Shown here: piece by piece, positions 1-6,963 of the stretch
Position numbering within the stretch: the stretch's first letter is position 1
Layout of the letters: each line of letters begins with the position of its first letter
NCBI GenBank assembly: GCA_905210435.1
Contig: CAJLWO010000025.1
Span: forward strand, 1 to 37,164
DNA from: an uncultured Bacteroidales bacterium
GTDB lineage: Bacteria > Bacteroidota > Bacteroidia > Bacteroidales > Muribaculaceae
Direction of reading: 5' to 3'
Length of the DNA stretch: 37,164 bases
Position numbers and translations under genes: made by a program
The notes under the pieces: model-generated
Database searches by the model: none
What the model was told of the DNA's origin: nothing
What the model saw: the letters and a program-made list of their open reading frames with translations, nothing else

Positions 1-90
1 GTTTTTTTGAGACTTACGAGGGCGATAGGCTAACGCGACATCAGGAGGTTCTTTCTTTTTAATTGTTAATAAATTTAATATCTCGTACTG

Positions 91-120
91 CAAAGTTAAC
101 CTTTTCTTTGTTGTTGCAAA
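91..120 (-). promoter_or_regulatory. Predicted promoter pointing out of the window's left edge
   Basis: On the minus strand a TTTG (117-120) and a TAACTTTG (91-98) are separated by 18 bases, close to the Bacteroidetes sigma-ABfr pattern. The gene it would drive starts before position 1. The -33 box lies inside the end of a dispersed repeat (112-123), so the element may have supplied part of the promoter. Confidence 0.5.
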
Positions 121-199
121 ACTAATAGCGGGGGCGTCCCGCCCCCGAGGTGATTTATGTGACTGAAAGAATACCACGGGGGCGAGACGCCCCCGCCCC
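112..199. repeat. Dispersed element copy 1, CGGGGGCG arms
   Basis: It begins with TGTTGCAAAACT (112-123). The left arm is 129-147 (CGGGGGCG, loop TCC, CGCCCCCG) and the right arm 177-195 (same stem, loop AGA). Each arm is a hairpin with an 8-bp stem, and the arms are inverted copies of each other with one mismatch. The segment 166-199 recurs identically at 3358-3391. No right-hand terminal repeat is left. It lies directly after ruvB. Confidence 0.8.
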
Positions 200-207
200 T
201 GTCCTAT

Positions 208-1230
208 TTACTCGAACAGGCCGCCGATGCCATCGTTGAGTGCGTGGCCTAGATGGGTATAGGCAAGGTCGGTGACTTCGCGTCCGCGGGGGGTACGCTT
301 TATGAATCCTTCCTTTATGAGATAAGGCTCGTACACCTCCTCGATGGTGCCGGGGTCTTCGCCCAGGGCTGTGGCTATGGTAGTGAGGCCGACGGGGCCG
401 CCCTTGAATTTCGTTATTATCGTTGTAAGTATCTTGTTGTCAATTTCATCGAGGCCGTAACGGTCGATATTTAGCGCTTCGAGGCCGAACTTGGCTATCG
501 CGAGGTCTATCACGCCGGAGCCTTTCACCATGGCGAAGTCGCGCACACGGCGCAGCAACGCGTTGGCCACACGGGGCGTGCCGCGCGAACGCATTGCGAT
601 TTCGAGCGCCGCCTCGGGCGTACACTTCGTGCCGAGCAGACGCGCCGAACGCAACACAATCGAACGCAATATCTCATGGTCGTAATACTCCAGATGACAA
701 TTGATGCCGAAACGCGCGCGCAGCGGCGACGTCAGCAACCCCGAACGGGTGGTCGCGCCGACAAGCGTGAACGGCGACAGCGTAAGCTGCACCGAGCGTG
801 CGCCGGGGCCTTTGTCTATCATGATGTCGATACGGTAATCCTCCATCGCCGAGTAGAGGTATTCCTCGACCACGGGGCTTAGACGGTGGATTTCGTCGAT
901 GAAAAGCACATCGTTCTCCTCAAGCGACGTAAGGATGCCCGCGAGGTCGCCGGGCTTGTCGAGCACCGGACCCGACGTCACCTTGAATCCCACCCCGAGC
1001 TCATTGGCGATGATGGCCGACAGCGTGGTCTTGCCCAGTCCGGGAGGACCGTGGAGCAGAAGGTGGTCGAGAGCCTCGCCGCGCATACGTGCGGCGGCCA
1101 CAAACACCCTCAGATTTTCCACAATCTTGTCCTGACCTGAGAAATCGCCGAACCGCTGCGGGCGCAACGCACGCTCGAAATCGCCGTCGCGGTCGTCGGC
1201 CTGAGCGTGTATGTCAAACGTATCAGCCAC
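208..1230 (-). CDS. ruvB: Holliday junction branch migration helicase RuvB
   Basis: RuvB is the hexameric AAA+ motor that, with RuvA, drives branch migration of Holliday junctions in the cytoplasm. The 340-residue length is normal for the family. Visible motifs are Walker A GPPGLGKTT (61-69), Walker B with DEIH (112-115), the sensor stretch GATTR (158-162) followed by the arginine-rich SPLRARFG, and a C-terminal winged-helix region with RTPRGREVT. The ATG at 1230 lies 2 bases after the stop of the upstream manC gene, so the two are probably co-transcribed and translationally coupled; pairing with manC has no obvious functional reason. A GC-rich hairpin of the dispersed repeat family begins about a dozen bases past the stop codon. 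Identification is secure. Confidence 0.97.
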   Translation of the reverse strand: MADTFDIHAQADDRDGDFERALRPQRFGDFSGQDKIVENLRVFVAAARMRGEALDHLLLHGPPGLGKTTLSAIIANELGVGFKVTSGPVLDKPGDLAGILTSLEENDVLFIDEIHRLSPVVEEYLYSAMEDYRIDIMIDKGPGARSVQLTLSPFTLVGATTRSGLLTSPLRARFGINCHLEYYDHEILRSIVLRSARLLGTKCTPEAALEIAMRSRGTPRVANALLRRVRDFAMVKGSGVIDLAIAKFGLEALNIDRYGLDEIDNKILTTIITKFKGGPVGLTTIATALGEDPGTIEEVYEPYLIKEGFIKRTPRGREVTDLAYTHLGHALNDGIGGLFE

Positions 1231-1232
1231 GT

Positions 1233-2318
1233 TTACAGATACTTGTCGCCAAAACTTATCTTGGCATCATTGACCATATTCTTTATGCGCTGCTCCTCGG
1301 CCTGCGGGCAGATGAGGAGCACATCGCCGGCATCGGCCACTATATAATCCTTCAGGCCGTCGACCACGATAAGTTTGCCGGGATTCTTGACGGCGAATAT
1401 ATTGCCCGTCGAGTTATATGCGAGCACCGCACACTGCTGGGTGACGTTGGCATCGCGGTTTTTGGGCGAATTGTCATAGAGAGCGCTCCATGTGCCGAGG
1501 TCGTTCCATCCGAAATTTACGGTCTCGACATATACATTCGAAGCCTTCTCCATCACCGCAAAGTCGATGGATATGCCCATGCATCCGGGGAAATTATGCA
1601 CAATCCACTCCTTTTCGGCCGGAGTGCTGAACTTGTCCGCACCACGCTCGAAGAGATTGGCTATGTCGGGCGCATGATGCAGCATGGCGTCCTTTATGCT
1701 GCGCGCGCTCCACAGAAATATACCGGAATTCCAAAAAAATTCGCCTGATTCGAGGAACACTTTGGCAAGCTCGAGATTAGGTTTCTCGGTGAACGTCTTT
1801 ACTTTGAGGATGTCACCTTCGACACGGTCGCCGACCTGTATGTAGCCATAGCCCGTCTCGGGACGTGTCGGGCTGATGCCGAGCGTAAGGAGCGCGTCAT
1901 TCTTCTCCACGAATTCAAAACCTGACTCTATCGCGGCCTCAAACTCCCTTTCGCGGGTGATGAGATGGTCGCTCGGGGTGACTATCATGGAAGCCTCCGG
2001 GTCGATGGCAGCTATGTGCCATGCCGCCCAGGCTATGCAGGGCGCGGTGTTGCGGCGTGCCGGTTCGAGGAGTATATGTTTGTCCCTGATGTCGGGAAGC
2101 TGCTCCCTGACGAGTGAGGCATACTGTGCGTTTGTCACGATGATGATATGCTCGGGGTCGACGAGCGGAAGCACACGGTCATAACTCATCTGCAGGAGCG
2201 TACGCCCCGTGCCGAGGAAATCGATAAACTGCTTGGGGCGGTTAGTGCGGCTGTAGGGCCAGAAACGACTTCCGATGCCGCCGCACATAATCACGCAATA
2301 TCTATGTGGATTAATCAT
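1233..2318 (-). CDS. manC: Mannose-1-phosphate guanylyltransferase (GDP-mannose pyrophosphorylase)
   Basis: The enzyme joins mannose-1-phosphate and GTP to make GDP-mannose, the donor for mannose and, after conversion, fucose in surface glycans. The nucleotidyltransferase signature GGIGSRFWPYSR is at residues 13-24, followed by the PKQF element; TEKP and FWNSGIFLW occur mid-protein. At 361 residues it is the monofunctional form without the C-terminal phosphomannose isomerase domain. I start it at 2318 (MINPHRYC) rather than at an ATG at 2369: the extra 17 residues are unlike the family, and the predicted promoter at 2392-2422 would leave only about 15 bases of leader for the longer form. It heads a two-gene unit with ruvB. 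Confidence 0.93.
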   Translation of the reverse strand: MINPHRYCVIMCGGIGSRFWPYSRTNRPKQFIDFLGTGRTLLQMSYDRVLPLVDPEHIIIVTNAQYASLVREQLPDIRDKHILLEPARRNTAPCIAWAAWHIAAIDPEASMIVTPSDHLITREREFEAAIESGFEFVEKNDALLTLGISPTRPETGYGYIQVGDRVEGDILKVKTFTEKPNLELAKVFLESGEFFWNSGIFLWSARSIKDAMLHHAPDIANLFERGADKFSTPAEKEWIVHNFPGCMGISIDFAVMEKASNVYVETVNFGWNDLGTWSALYDNSPKNRDANVTQQCAVLAYNSTGNIFAVKNPGKLIVVDGLKDYIVADAGDVLLICPQAEEQRIKNMVNDAKISFGDKYL

Positions 2319-2391
2319 AACGTATAGGTTTTTATATTTAGCAGGGACGCACGAGCCGCATCCATTCACGCGGCATTGATACCCTTCTTCA

Positions 2392-2422
2392 CAAAGTTAA
2401 GATTTATATTTGAAACGACAAA
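2392..2422 (-). promoter_or_regulatory. Promoter of manC-ruvB
   Basis: Minus-strand TTTG (2419-2422), 19 bases, then TAACTTTG (2392-2399), an exact Bacteroidetes -33/-7 arrangement. The transcript would start near 2385, giving a leader of about 66 bases before the manC ATG at 2318. Confidence 0.7.
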
Positions 2423-2440
2423 AAATGCCGAAAAAAAGCA

Positions 2441-2448
2441 TATATTTG
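2441..2448 (+). promoter_or_regulatory. Candidate -7 element for cobB
   Basis: TATATTTG fits TAnnTTTG about 100 bases upstream of the sirtuin ATG. No TTTG is found at the right distance upstream, so support is from one box only. Confidence 0.4.
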
Positions 2449-2549
2449 CAGCCATCGGGGAGTGATGCGTCATACGTGCGCGCACCCTGTCCCCGCATTC
2501 CGAACAATCGGTATTATTTTACCATTAAAATAATGATGTTATTAACTGA

Positions 2550-3245
2550 ATGGCTATGAAAAAGAAACTTGTAATATCGACCGGCGCGGGCATCAGCGCC
2601 GAAAGCGGCATATCTACGTTCCGCGACGCCAACGGACTTTGGGAAAACTATAACGTGCAGGATGTATGCTCGGCCGACGGCTTCGCGCGCAATCCGGCTC
2701 TCGTCCACAACTTCTACAACGACCGCCGCGCGCAGCTCGCCACTGTCGAACCCAACGCCGCCCACCGCGGCCTCGTAGAGCTTGAAAAGGATTTTGACGT
2801 ATACGTCATCACGCAGAATGTCGACGACCTGCACGAGCGCGCAGGCAGCTCCAACATACTGCATCTGCACGGCCAGCTGATGACGCTCCGTGCCGTCGAC
2901 GACGAGTCGAAAGTCTACCGGCTCAAGGACGCCTCGTTCCGTTCCACCCCCGACACCGTAATCGACGGGCACCGCGTACGCCCCAATATCGTATTCTTCC
3001 AGGAAGCGGTACCGATGATGGAGCCGGCCGCACAGCTCGCGTCGGAAGCCGACATATTCGTCGTGATAGGCACCACATTGCAGGTATACCCGGCCGCCGC
3101 CCTGATGCAGTACGTGCGCCGCGGAGTGCCGGTATTCTACATCGACCCCAATCCGGCCGCCGTGCCCGCCAACGTCACGGTAATCCCCATGAAAGCCACC
3201 GCCGGCGTAGCACGCCTCGCCCAACTCCTTGAAAAATACAAGTAA
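2550..3245 (+). CDS. cobB: CobB-type NAD-dependent protein deacylase (sirtuin)
   Basis: Sirtuins remove acyl groups from lysine using NAD. The 231-residue protein shows the NAD-binding GAGIS (12-16) and FRD (24-26), QNVD (89-92) and the catalytic histidine in LHLHG (H107). The pair Y56 and R59 in FYNDRR matches the Tyr-x-x-Arg of class III sirtuins, which favours succinyl or malonyl lysine. The four zinc-binding cysteines of typical sirtuins are absent; the only cysteine is C40, and the loop after H107 is short. The usual WFGE element reads FFQE (149-152). From memory, Bacteroides homologues also lack most zinc ligands, so this may be a lineage trait. It is divergent from manC. ATG at 2556 is an alternative start. 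Confidence 0.92.
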   Translation: MAMKKKLVISTGAGISAESGISTFRDANGLWENYNVQDVCSADGFARNPALVHNFYNDRRAQLATVEPNAAHRGLVELEKDFDVYVITQNVDDLHERAGSSNILHLHGQLMTLRAVDDESKVYRLKDASFRSTPDTVIDGHRVRPNIVFFQEAVPMMEPAAQLASEADIFVVIGTTLQVYPAAALMQYVRRGVPVFYIDPNPAAVPANVTVIPMKATAGVARLAQLLEKYK

Positions 3246-3270
3246 ATCCAATGCATTTTATGGGGTAGGA

Positions 3271-3391
3271 TGTTGCAGAACTCGATTTTAGCTGACCACG
3301 GTTGAGAACAGCGGAAAGTTTAGTTTTGCAACACCCTCGGTAATTTTCTGTCATCAAAAAGAATACCACGGGGGCGAGACGCCCCCGCCCC
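3271..3391. repeat. Dispersed element copy 2, rearranged, with a lone CGGGGGCG hairpin
   Basis: Inverted ends TGTTGCAGAACT (3271-3282) and AGTTTTGCAACA (3322-3333) enclose 39 bases without arms. The GC-rich hairpin 3368-3386 (CGGGGGCG, AGA, CGCCCCCG) lies outside, in a 34-base segment (3358-3391) identical to 166-199. It looks like an incomplete or recombined copy. Confidence 0.7.
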
Positions 3392-3562
3392 ATACTGCCA
3401 TATCCGGACTTCTTATTGCAAAAAATATCATTTCACGCCGTTTGCGGCTTCCCATTCATTAATCTCCTAAATGCAAATAGCGAACGGCCCGGCTGCCTGC
3501 GTAAGGTAACCGGGCCATTCCATATTCCTCACCGAAAAAAAACATCCACCCCACAAAAATCC

Positions 3563-3690
3563 ATTTATTTCTTTGGATTTTTTCATTTTTCGGCATTTTA
3601 TTTCTTTGGATTTTTTCAAAAACGCCCCGATTATTTGTTTGGATTTTTTCATTTTCAGCCGAATTATTTGTTTGGAAAATTTTAAAATAG
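3563..3690. repeat. Four tandem 33-bp A/T-rich repeats
   Basis: Units begin at 3565, 3598, 3631 and 3664, each starting TTATTTSTTTGG (S is C in the first two, G in the last two) and most continuing ATTTTTTC. The last unit is degenerate. The 574-base gap 3246-3819 otherwise holds element copy 2, a short G/C-rich stretch near 3490-3520 and the higBA control region. Because 33 is a multiple of 3 both strands stay open, giving 11-residue lysine-rich or phenylalanine-rich peptides, but no start signal supports a real gene. Confidence 0.8.
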
Positions 3691-3717
3691 TTGCATGTAA
3701 AGTTTTATAATAATTAT

Positions 3718-3734
3718 GCAAATTTTGAATTTGC
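3718..3734. promoter_or_regulatory. Perfect palindrome upstream of higBA, candidate operator 1
   Basis: GCAAATT (3718-3724), TTG, AATTTGC (3728-3734) is a perfect 7-bp inverted repeat. It lies about 21 bases upstream of the higB -33 box and shares the half-site GCRAAT with the palindrome at 3784-3802, as expected for a dimeric antitoxin binding twice. Confidence 0.5.
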
Positions 3735-3754
3735 GAATTTTTTACCGAATTTGT

Positions 3755-3784
3755 TTTGTAAAATAAAACAATTCATTAATTTTG
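3755..3784 (+). promoter_or_regulatory. Promoter of higBA
   Basis: TTTG (3755-3758), 18 bases, TAATTTTG (3777-3784). The transcript start would be near 3791, leaving about 29 bases of leader before the higB ATG. The spacing is one base short of the preferred 19-21. Confidence 0.6.
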
Positions 3785-3802
3785 CGAATATTTAATATTT
3801 GC
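3784..3802. promoter_or_regulatory. Near-perfect palindrome at the higBA transcript start, candidate operator 2
   Basis: GCGAATATT (3784-3792), T, AATATTTGC (3794-3802), with one mismatch in 9 bp. It starts at the last base of the -7 box and covers the expected transcript start, a position suited to autorepression by HigA. Confidence 0.5.
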
Positions 3803-3819
3803 CGGAACTTTAACGATAT

Positions 3820-4119
3820 ATGCATATAATCTCCCATAGGAAAATCAAGGAATTCTATGAATTGCCCGGAAATGGTGATGCAAGAATTGCTTTGGAACGA
3901 TGGTATGACATCGCACAACAGGCTCAATGGCATAATCTTGCTGAAATACGGGAAGATTTTCCTGCCACGGACTATGTTGGCAATCAACATTATGTGTTCA
4001 ATATCAGAGGCAATAATTACAGATTGGTTGTAGTAATCAAATTTACAATCGGTCGAATTTTTATACGATTTGTGGGGAGCCACAACGAATATGATAAAAT
4101 TGATTGTTCAACCATATAA
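3820..4119 (+). CDS. higB: HigB-like mRNA interferase toxin
   Basis: This is a 99-residue protein of the HigB/RelE-like toxin family (the HigB_toxin Pfam type), which cleaves mRNA, usually on the ribosome. Recognisable elements are the core VFNIRGNNYRL (59-69), a hydrophobic strand after it, and the end motif FVGSHNEYDKI (84-94), close to the family's GTHxEYDxI. It lies 12 bases upstream of an XRE-type antitoxin, the toxin-first order of HigBA systems. A Bacteroidetes-type promoter at 3755-3784 ends about 35 bases before the ATG, and two palindromes around it are candidate antitoxin sites. Base composition is more A/T-rich than the flanking housekeeping genes, in line with an acquired module. 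Confidence 0.9.
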   Translation: MHIISHRKIKEFYELPGNGDARIALERWYDIAQQAQWHNLAEIREDFPATDYVGNQHYVFNIRGNNYRLVVVIKFTIGRIFIRFVGSHNEYDKIDCSTI

Positions 4120-4131
4120 TTTTAAACCGGA

Positions 4132-4491
4132 ATGGATATAAGCAAGAAGCAATATGAGTATGCATTGGATCGCATTGAGGAACTGTTGCCATTGGTGACG
4201 GACGAAACTCCCTGCACTGACAGAAATGCCATCGAACTCGCCATTGTATCAGATGTGGTTGAAACATACGAAAAAATCCACTATCCCATAGCAAAGCCGA
4301 CAATCGGCGAACTCATAAGCCTCTCTATCGAAGAGAAAGGCATGACACAAAAACAGCTTGCCGAGGAACTCGGCATAAGCCAGTCGCGGGTAAGCGACTA
4401 CATATCGGGACGCGCGGAACCCACGTTGCGTATCGCCCGTGCGCTGTGTCTTACTCTCGGCATAGCGCCCGCCGCAATCCTCGGTCTATAA
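4132..4491 (+). CDS. higA: HigA-like antitoxin, XRE-family DNA-binding protein
   Basis: This 119-residue protein follows the HigB-like toxin after a 12-base gap. Its C-terminal half has a clear XRE helix-turn-helix (MTQKQLAEELGISQSRVSDY, 71-90) followed by ISGRAEPTLRIARAL. The N-terminal half (1-60) is probably the toxin-binding and dimerisation part. By family analogy it neutralises HigB by direct binding and represses the shared promoter. The DNA-binding domain at the C-terminal end is the usual HigA arrangement for the toxin-first layout. A strong terminator starts about 20 bases after its stop, so the operon has two genes. Codon use towards the end is more G/C-rich than in higB. Confidence 0.9.
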   Translation: MDISKKQYEYALDRIEELLPLVTDETPCTDRNAIELAIVSDVVETYEKIHYPIAKPTIGELISLSIEEKGMTQKQLAEELGISQSRVSDYISGRAEPTLRIARALCLTLGIAPAAILGL

Positions 4492-4512
4492 TTCTGCACA
4501 AGCACACCCCCT

Positions 4513-4558
4513 ATAATAAAAAAGCGGAACGCCATACAGCGTTCCGCTTTTTTATTAT
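4513..4558. terminator. Strong bidirectional rho-independent terminator
   Basis: A perfect 20-bp stem: 4513-4532 pairs with 4539-4558 around the loop CATACA. The G/C core GCGGAACGC is flanked by A-runs on one side and T-runs on the other, so it can end higBA transcripts from the left and the GH92 operon from the right. Confidence 0.93.
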
Positions 4559-4574
4559 ACAATACTCAATCGGG

Positions 4575-6755
4575 TTATTTGCCCATTTTGAACTCGAGGA
4601 GGCCGCCGTTGAGGATGTCGCGGTGGGTGATTTTGTGGTTTTTGATTACGTCGCGGTTGAGGCGTACTTCCTTGGGGTTGATGTAGTCGGCGCGTTTGCG
4701 TGGTGCCTTGATTTCAAGGGTGTTGCCGTTGGGGAGGTGTACAAGCGCATGCTCTACTGCGGGTGAACCGAGGTCATATTCGCCGGAGGCGGGATTTACC
4801 GGATAGAAACCGAGGGCCGAGAATACATACCATGCCGACATCTGGCCGCAGTCGTCGTTGCCGACGAGACCCGATGAGTTGTTGGTGTACATTTCGGTCA
4901 TGATTTTATTGAGGTATTTGGCTGCCTTGTCGGGACGGTCCACATAGTTGTAGAGGTAGGCCGCGTGGTGCGACGGTTCGTTGCCGTGGGCGTACTGGCC
5001 GATGAGACCCGATACGTTGCCGTTCATCTCCTCGGGCTGCTCGTCGAGGGTGAAGAATTGGTCGAGTTTTGCCTCGAACGCCTTTTTGCCGCCTGTCAGC
5101 TCGATGAGATGGTCGACATCCTGCGGCATGTACCAGTAATACTGCCATGCATTGCCTTCGGTAAAGGGATTGCCGCCGTTGGCACCATGTTTCAGCGGGT
5201 CGAACGGACGTATCCACTCGCCCTTGTCATTCTTGGGCGCGAAGAAACCGCACTCGGCGTCATAGAGATTGTCGGGATAATAGGCGCGCTTCATGAAATA
5301 CTCGTAGTCGGCATCCTTGCCGAGAGCCTTGGCGAGCTGAGCCACGCACCAGTCATCGTAGGCCATCTCAAGAGAAATCGACACGGACTGCGTCTGTATG
5401 TTCTCGGGCATGTAGCCGTACTGCTCCCAGACGTTGTAAGGCGAATTGGGGTGAGACACGGTAGCCGAACGCTTCACGGCATCGTAGGCGCGCTCGGGGT
5501 CGATGCCGGGAGTGCCTTTGAGCACTGCGTCGACAATCACGGGAATGGCATGGTTGCCGATCATGCAGTAGTTGTCCTGACCCCACAGATGCCATATCGG
5601 GAGATAGCCGTACACTTCGCAGTGGCGTATCATGGAGTTGACGAAGTCGGCGTTCTCCTTCGGAGCGAGGAGCGTGTAGAGCGGATGAGTGGCGCGGTAG
5701 GTGTCCCAAAGCGAGAAGGTAGTGTACTGGTTCTCGCCTGCGGGAACCTTGGCTACGGTATAGTCGGGAGCCATGTATTCGCCGTTGACGTCATTGAACA
5801 CGTTGGGCTGAATCAGAGCATGATACAAAGCGGTGTAGAACACGGTCTTTGTGTCGTCATCGGCAGTAATCTCGATGGCCGAGAGCTGCTTGTCCCAGGC
5901 GGCATCGGCCTCTTGCGCTATCATGTCGAAATTCTTGCCGGCAGTCTCGGCCTCAAGGTTTTCCTTGGCGTTCTCGCACGATACGCCCGAGATACCCACC
6001 TTGATTTCAAGCGGCTTGTTATTCTTTGCGAAATCTATCATCGCAATAAGTGTACGCCCGTTGATTACATCGGCGCCTTTCTCATGACGGCCGCCGTCGC
6101 TCAGATCGATGCTTTCGATAGGCTCGGAAAATTCGGCATAGAAATACACCTTACGGAGCTTGGCCCAGCCGGTGATGACACGATAGCCCTCGACGGCATT
6201 GGGACCGACCTGACGGATCTGCGCATTGATAATCTGGCGTCCCCAGCTGCCTTTCACGGCCGAATGGTCCATGTCGAGACGCACCCGGCGCGCGGCACCG
6301 GAGGGATAGGTATAGCGGTGTACGCCCACGCGCGGTGTAGCGGTAAGTTCGGCTTTGATATTCTCCTCCTGAAGGTCGACAGAGTAGTAGCCGGGACGGG
6401 CTTCCTCACAGTCGTGGGTGTAACGGCCCCATGCGCGGTCGCTCGAGGTGGGGAACAAGCATACGTCGATAAGGTCGCAGGCACCCGTACCGCTCAGACG
6501 CGTGTGGGTGAAACCGTGCACATCGGCGTCGATGTCACGGTAGCCCGAGCAGTCATACCAGTCGGGAGCAGGCTGCGTGTCGGGGCTGAGCTGCACCATA
6601 CCGAAGGGAACCGTTGCACCGGGGTAGCTGTTGCCGAACAGACCGCCCTCGATAGCGCCCGTACCGATCATCGGGTTGACATATCTGGTGTAGTCGCCGG
6701 CCGATGCGCCCAGAGCGGCAACGACAGCGGCGGCAAGCAGAATCGCTTTTTTCAT
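4575..6755 (-). CDS. GH92 family alpha-mannosidase, secreted
   Basis: GH92 enzymes are calcium-dependent inverting exo-alpha-mannosidases that trim alpha-1,2/1,3/1,4/1,6-mannose from N-glycans or mannans. The protein has 726 residues with a signal peptide of about 19 residues ending LGASA and no lipobox cysteine. Family hallmarks are PGATVPFGMVQLSPD, FTHTRLSGTGACD, SLWDTYRATHP, PIWHLWGQDNYCMIGNHAIP, GNEPSHH (591-597, with candidate acid E593) and GNDDCGQMSAWY (632-643, with candidate base aspartates D634/D635). It is the last gene of the minus-strand block: repeat 6786-6925 separates it from the upstream GH36 gene and a strong terminator follows. The exact linkage specificity cannot be read from the sequence. 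Confidence 0.95.
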   Translation of the reverse strand: MKKAILLAAAVVAALGASAGDYTRYVNPMIGTGAIEGGLFGNSYPGATVPFGMVQLSPDTQPAPDWYDCSGYRDIDADVHGFTHTRLSGTGACDLIDVCLFPTSSDRAWGRYTHDCEEARPGYYSVDLQEENIKAELTATPRVGVHRYTYPSGAARRVRLDMDHSAVKGSWGRQIINAQIRQVGPNAVEGYRVITGWAKLRKVYFYAEFSEPIESIDLSDGGRHEKGADVINGRTLIAMIDFAKNNKPLEIKVGISGVSCENAKENLEAETAGKNFDMIAQEADAAWDKQLSAIEITADDDTKTVFYTALYHALIQPNVFNDVNGEYMAPDYTVAKVPAGENQYTTFSLWDTYRATHPLYTLLAPKENADFVNSMIRHCEVYGYLPIWHLWGQDNYCMIGNHAIPVIVDAVLKGTPGIDPERAYDAVKRSATVSHPNSPYNVWEQYGYMPENIQTQSVSISLEMAYDDWCVAQLAKALGKDADYEYFMKRAYYPDNLYDAECGFFAPKNDKGEWIRPFDPLKHGANGGNPFTEGNAWQYYWYMPQDVDHLIELTGGKKAFEAKLDQFFTLDEQPEEMNGNVSGLIGQYAHGNEPSHHAAYLYNYVDRPDKAAKYLNKIMTEMYTNNSSGLVGNDDCGQMSAWYVFSALGFYPVNPASGEYDLGSPAVEHALVHLPNGNTLEIKAPRKRADYINPKEVRLNRDVIKNHKITHRDILNGGLLEFKMGK

Positions 6756-6785
6756 TTTATCGGTTTTTTATTTTTAATTGCTGAC

Positions 6786-6925
6786 GGGTATTGCAAAACT
6801 TCCGGATGTAGGGACGCACGGTCTGTGTGTCCGATAATTAAGTGATAATCTCAATGTATGCTTGCGGACGCACAGACCGTGCGTCCCTACATTGTTAGCC
6901 GGAATTTTACAGTTTTGCAACACCC
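6786..6925. repeat. Dispersed element copy 3, complete, GGACGCAC arms
   Basis: Inverted ends GGGTATTGCAAAACT (6786-6800) and AGTTTTGCAACACCC (6911-6925) differ at one position. Arms 6807-6833 and 6865-6891 are 27-bp inverted repeats with one mismatch, and each also folds alone (GGACGCAC, AGACC, GTGCGTCC). It lies between the GH36 and GH92 genes. A fragment reading CCCTACAAGTTTGTAG follows to about 6945. Confidence 0.88.
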
Positions 6926-6963
6926 TCCCTACAAGTTTGTAGTTTTTTGCAATTACCGGATTA

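Noticed and set aside
2514..3251. Minus-strand open frame of 245 codons opposite cobB
   Set aside because: It covers the sirtuin in antisense and shows only low-complexity Gly/Val/Tyr/Arg-rich sequence.
3563..3690. CRISPR array
   Set aside because: The units are contiguous with no spacers, no repeat/spacer pattern and no cas genes nearby.
3416..3721. Small repeat-peptide frames on both strands over the 33-bp array
   Set aside because: They stay open only because the period is a multiple of 3; no start region or family similarity supports translation.
4965..6845. Long plus-strand open frame of 626 codons opposite the GH92 gene
   Set aside because: It mirrors GH92 codons, has no family motifs and exists because of the G/C-rich third positions of the real gene.
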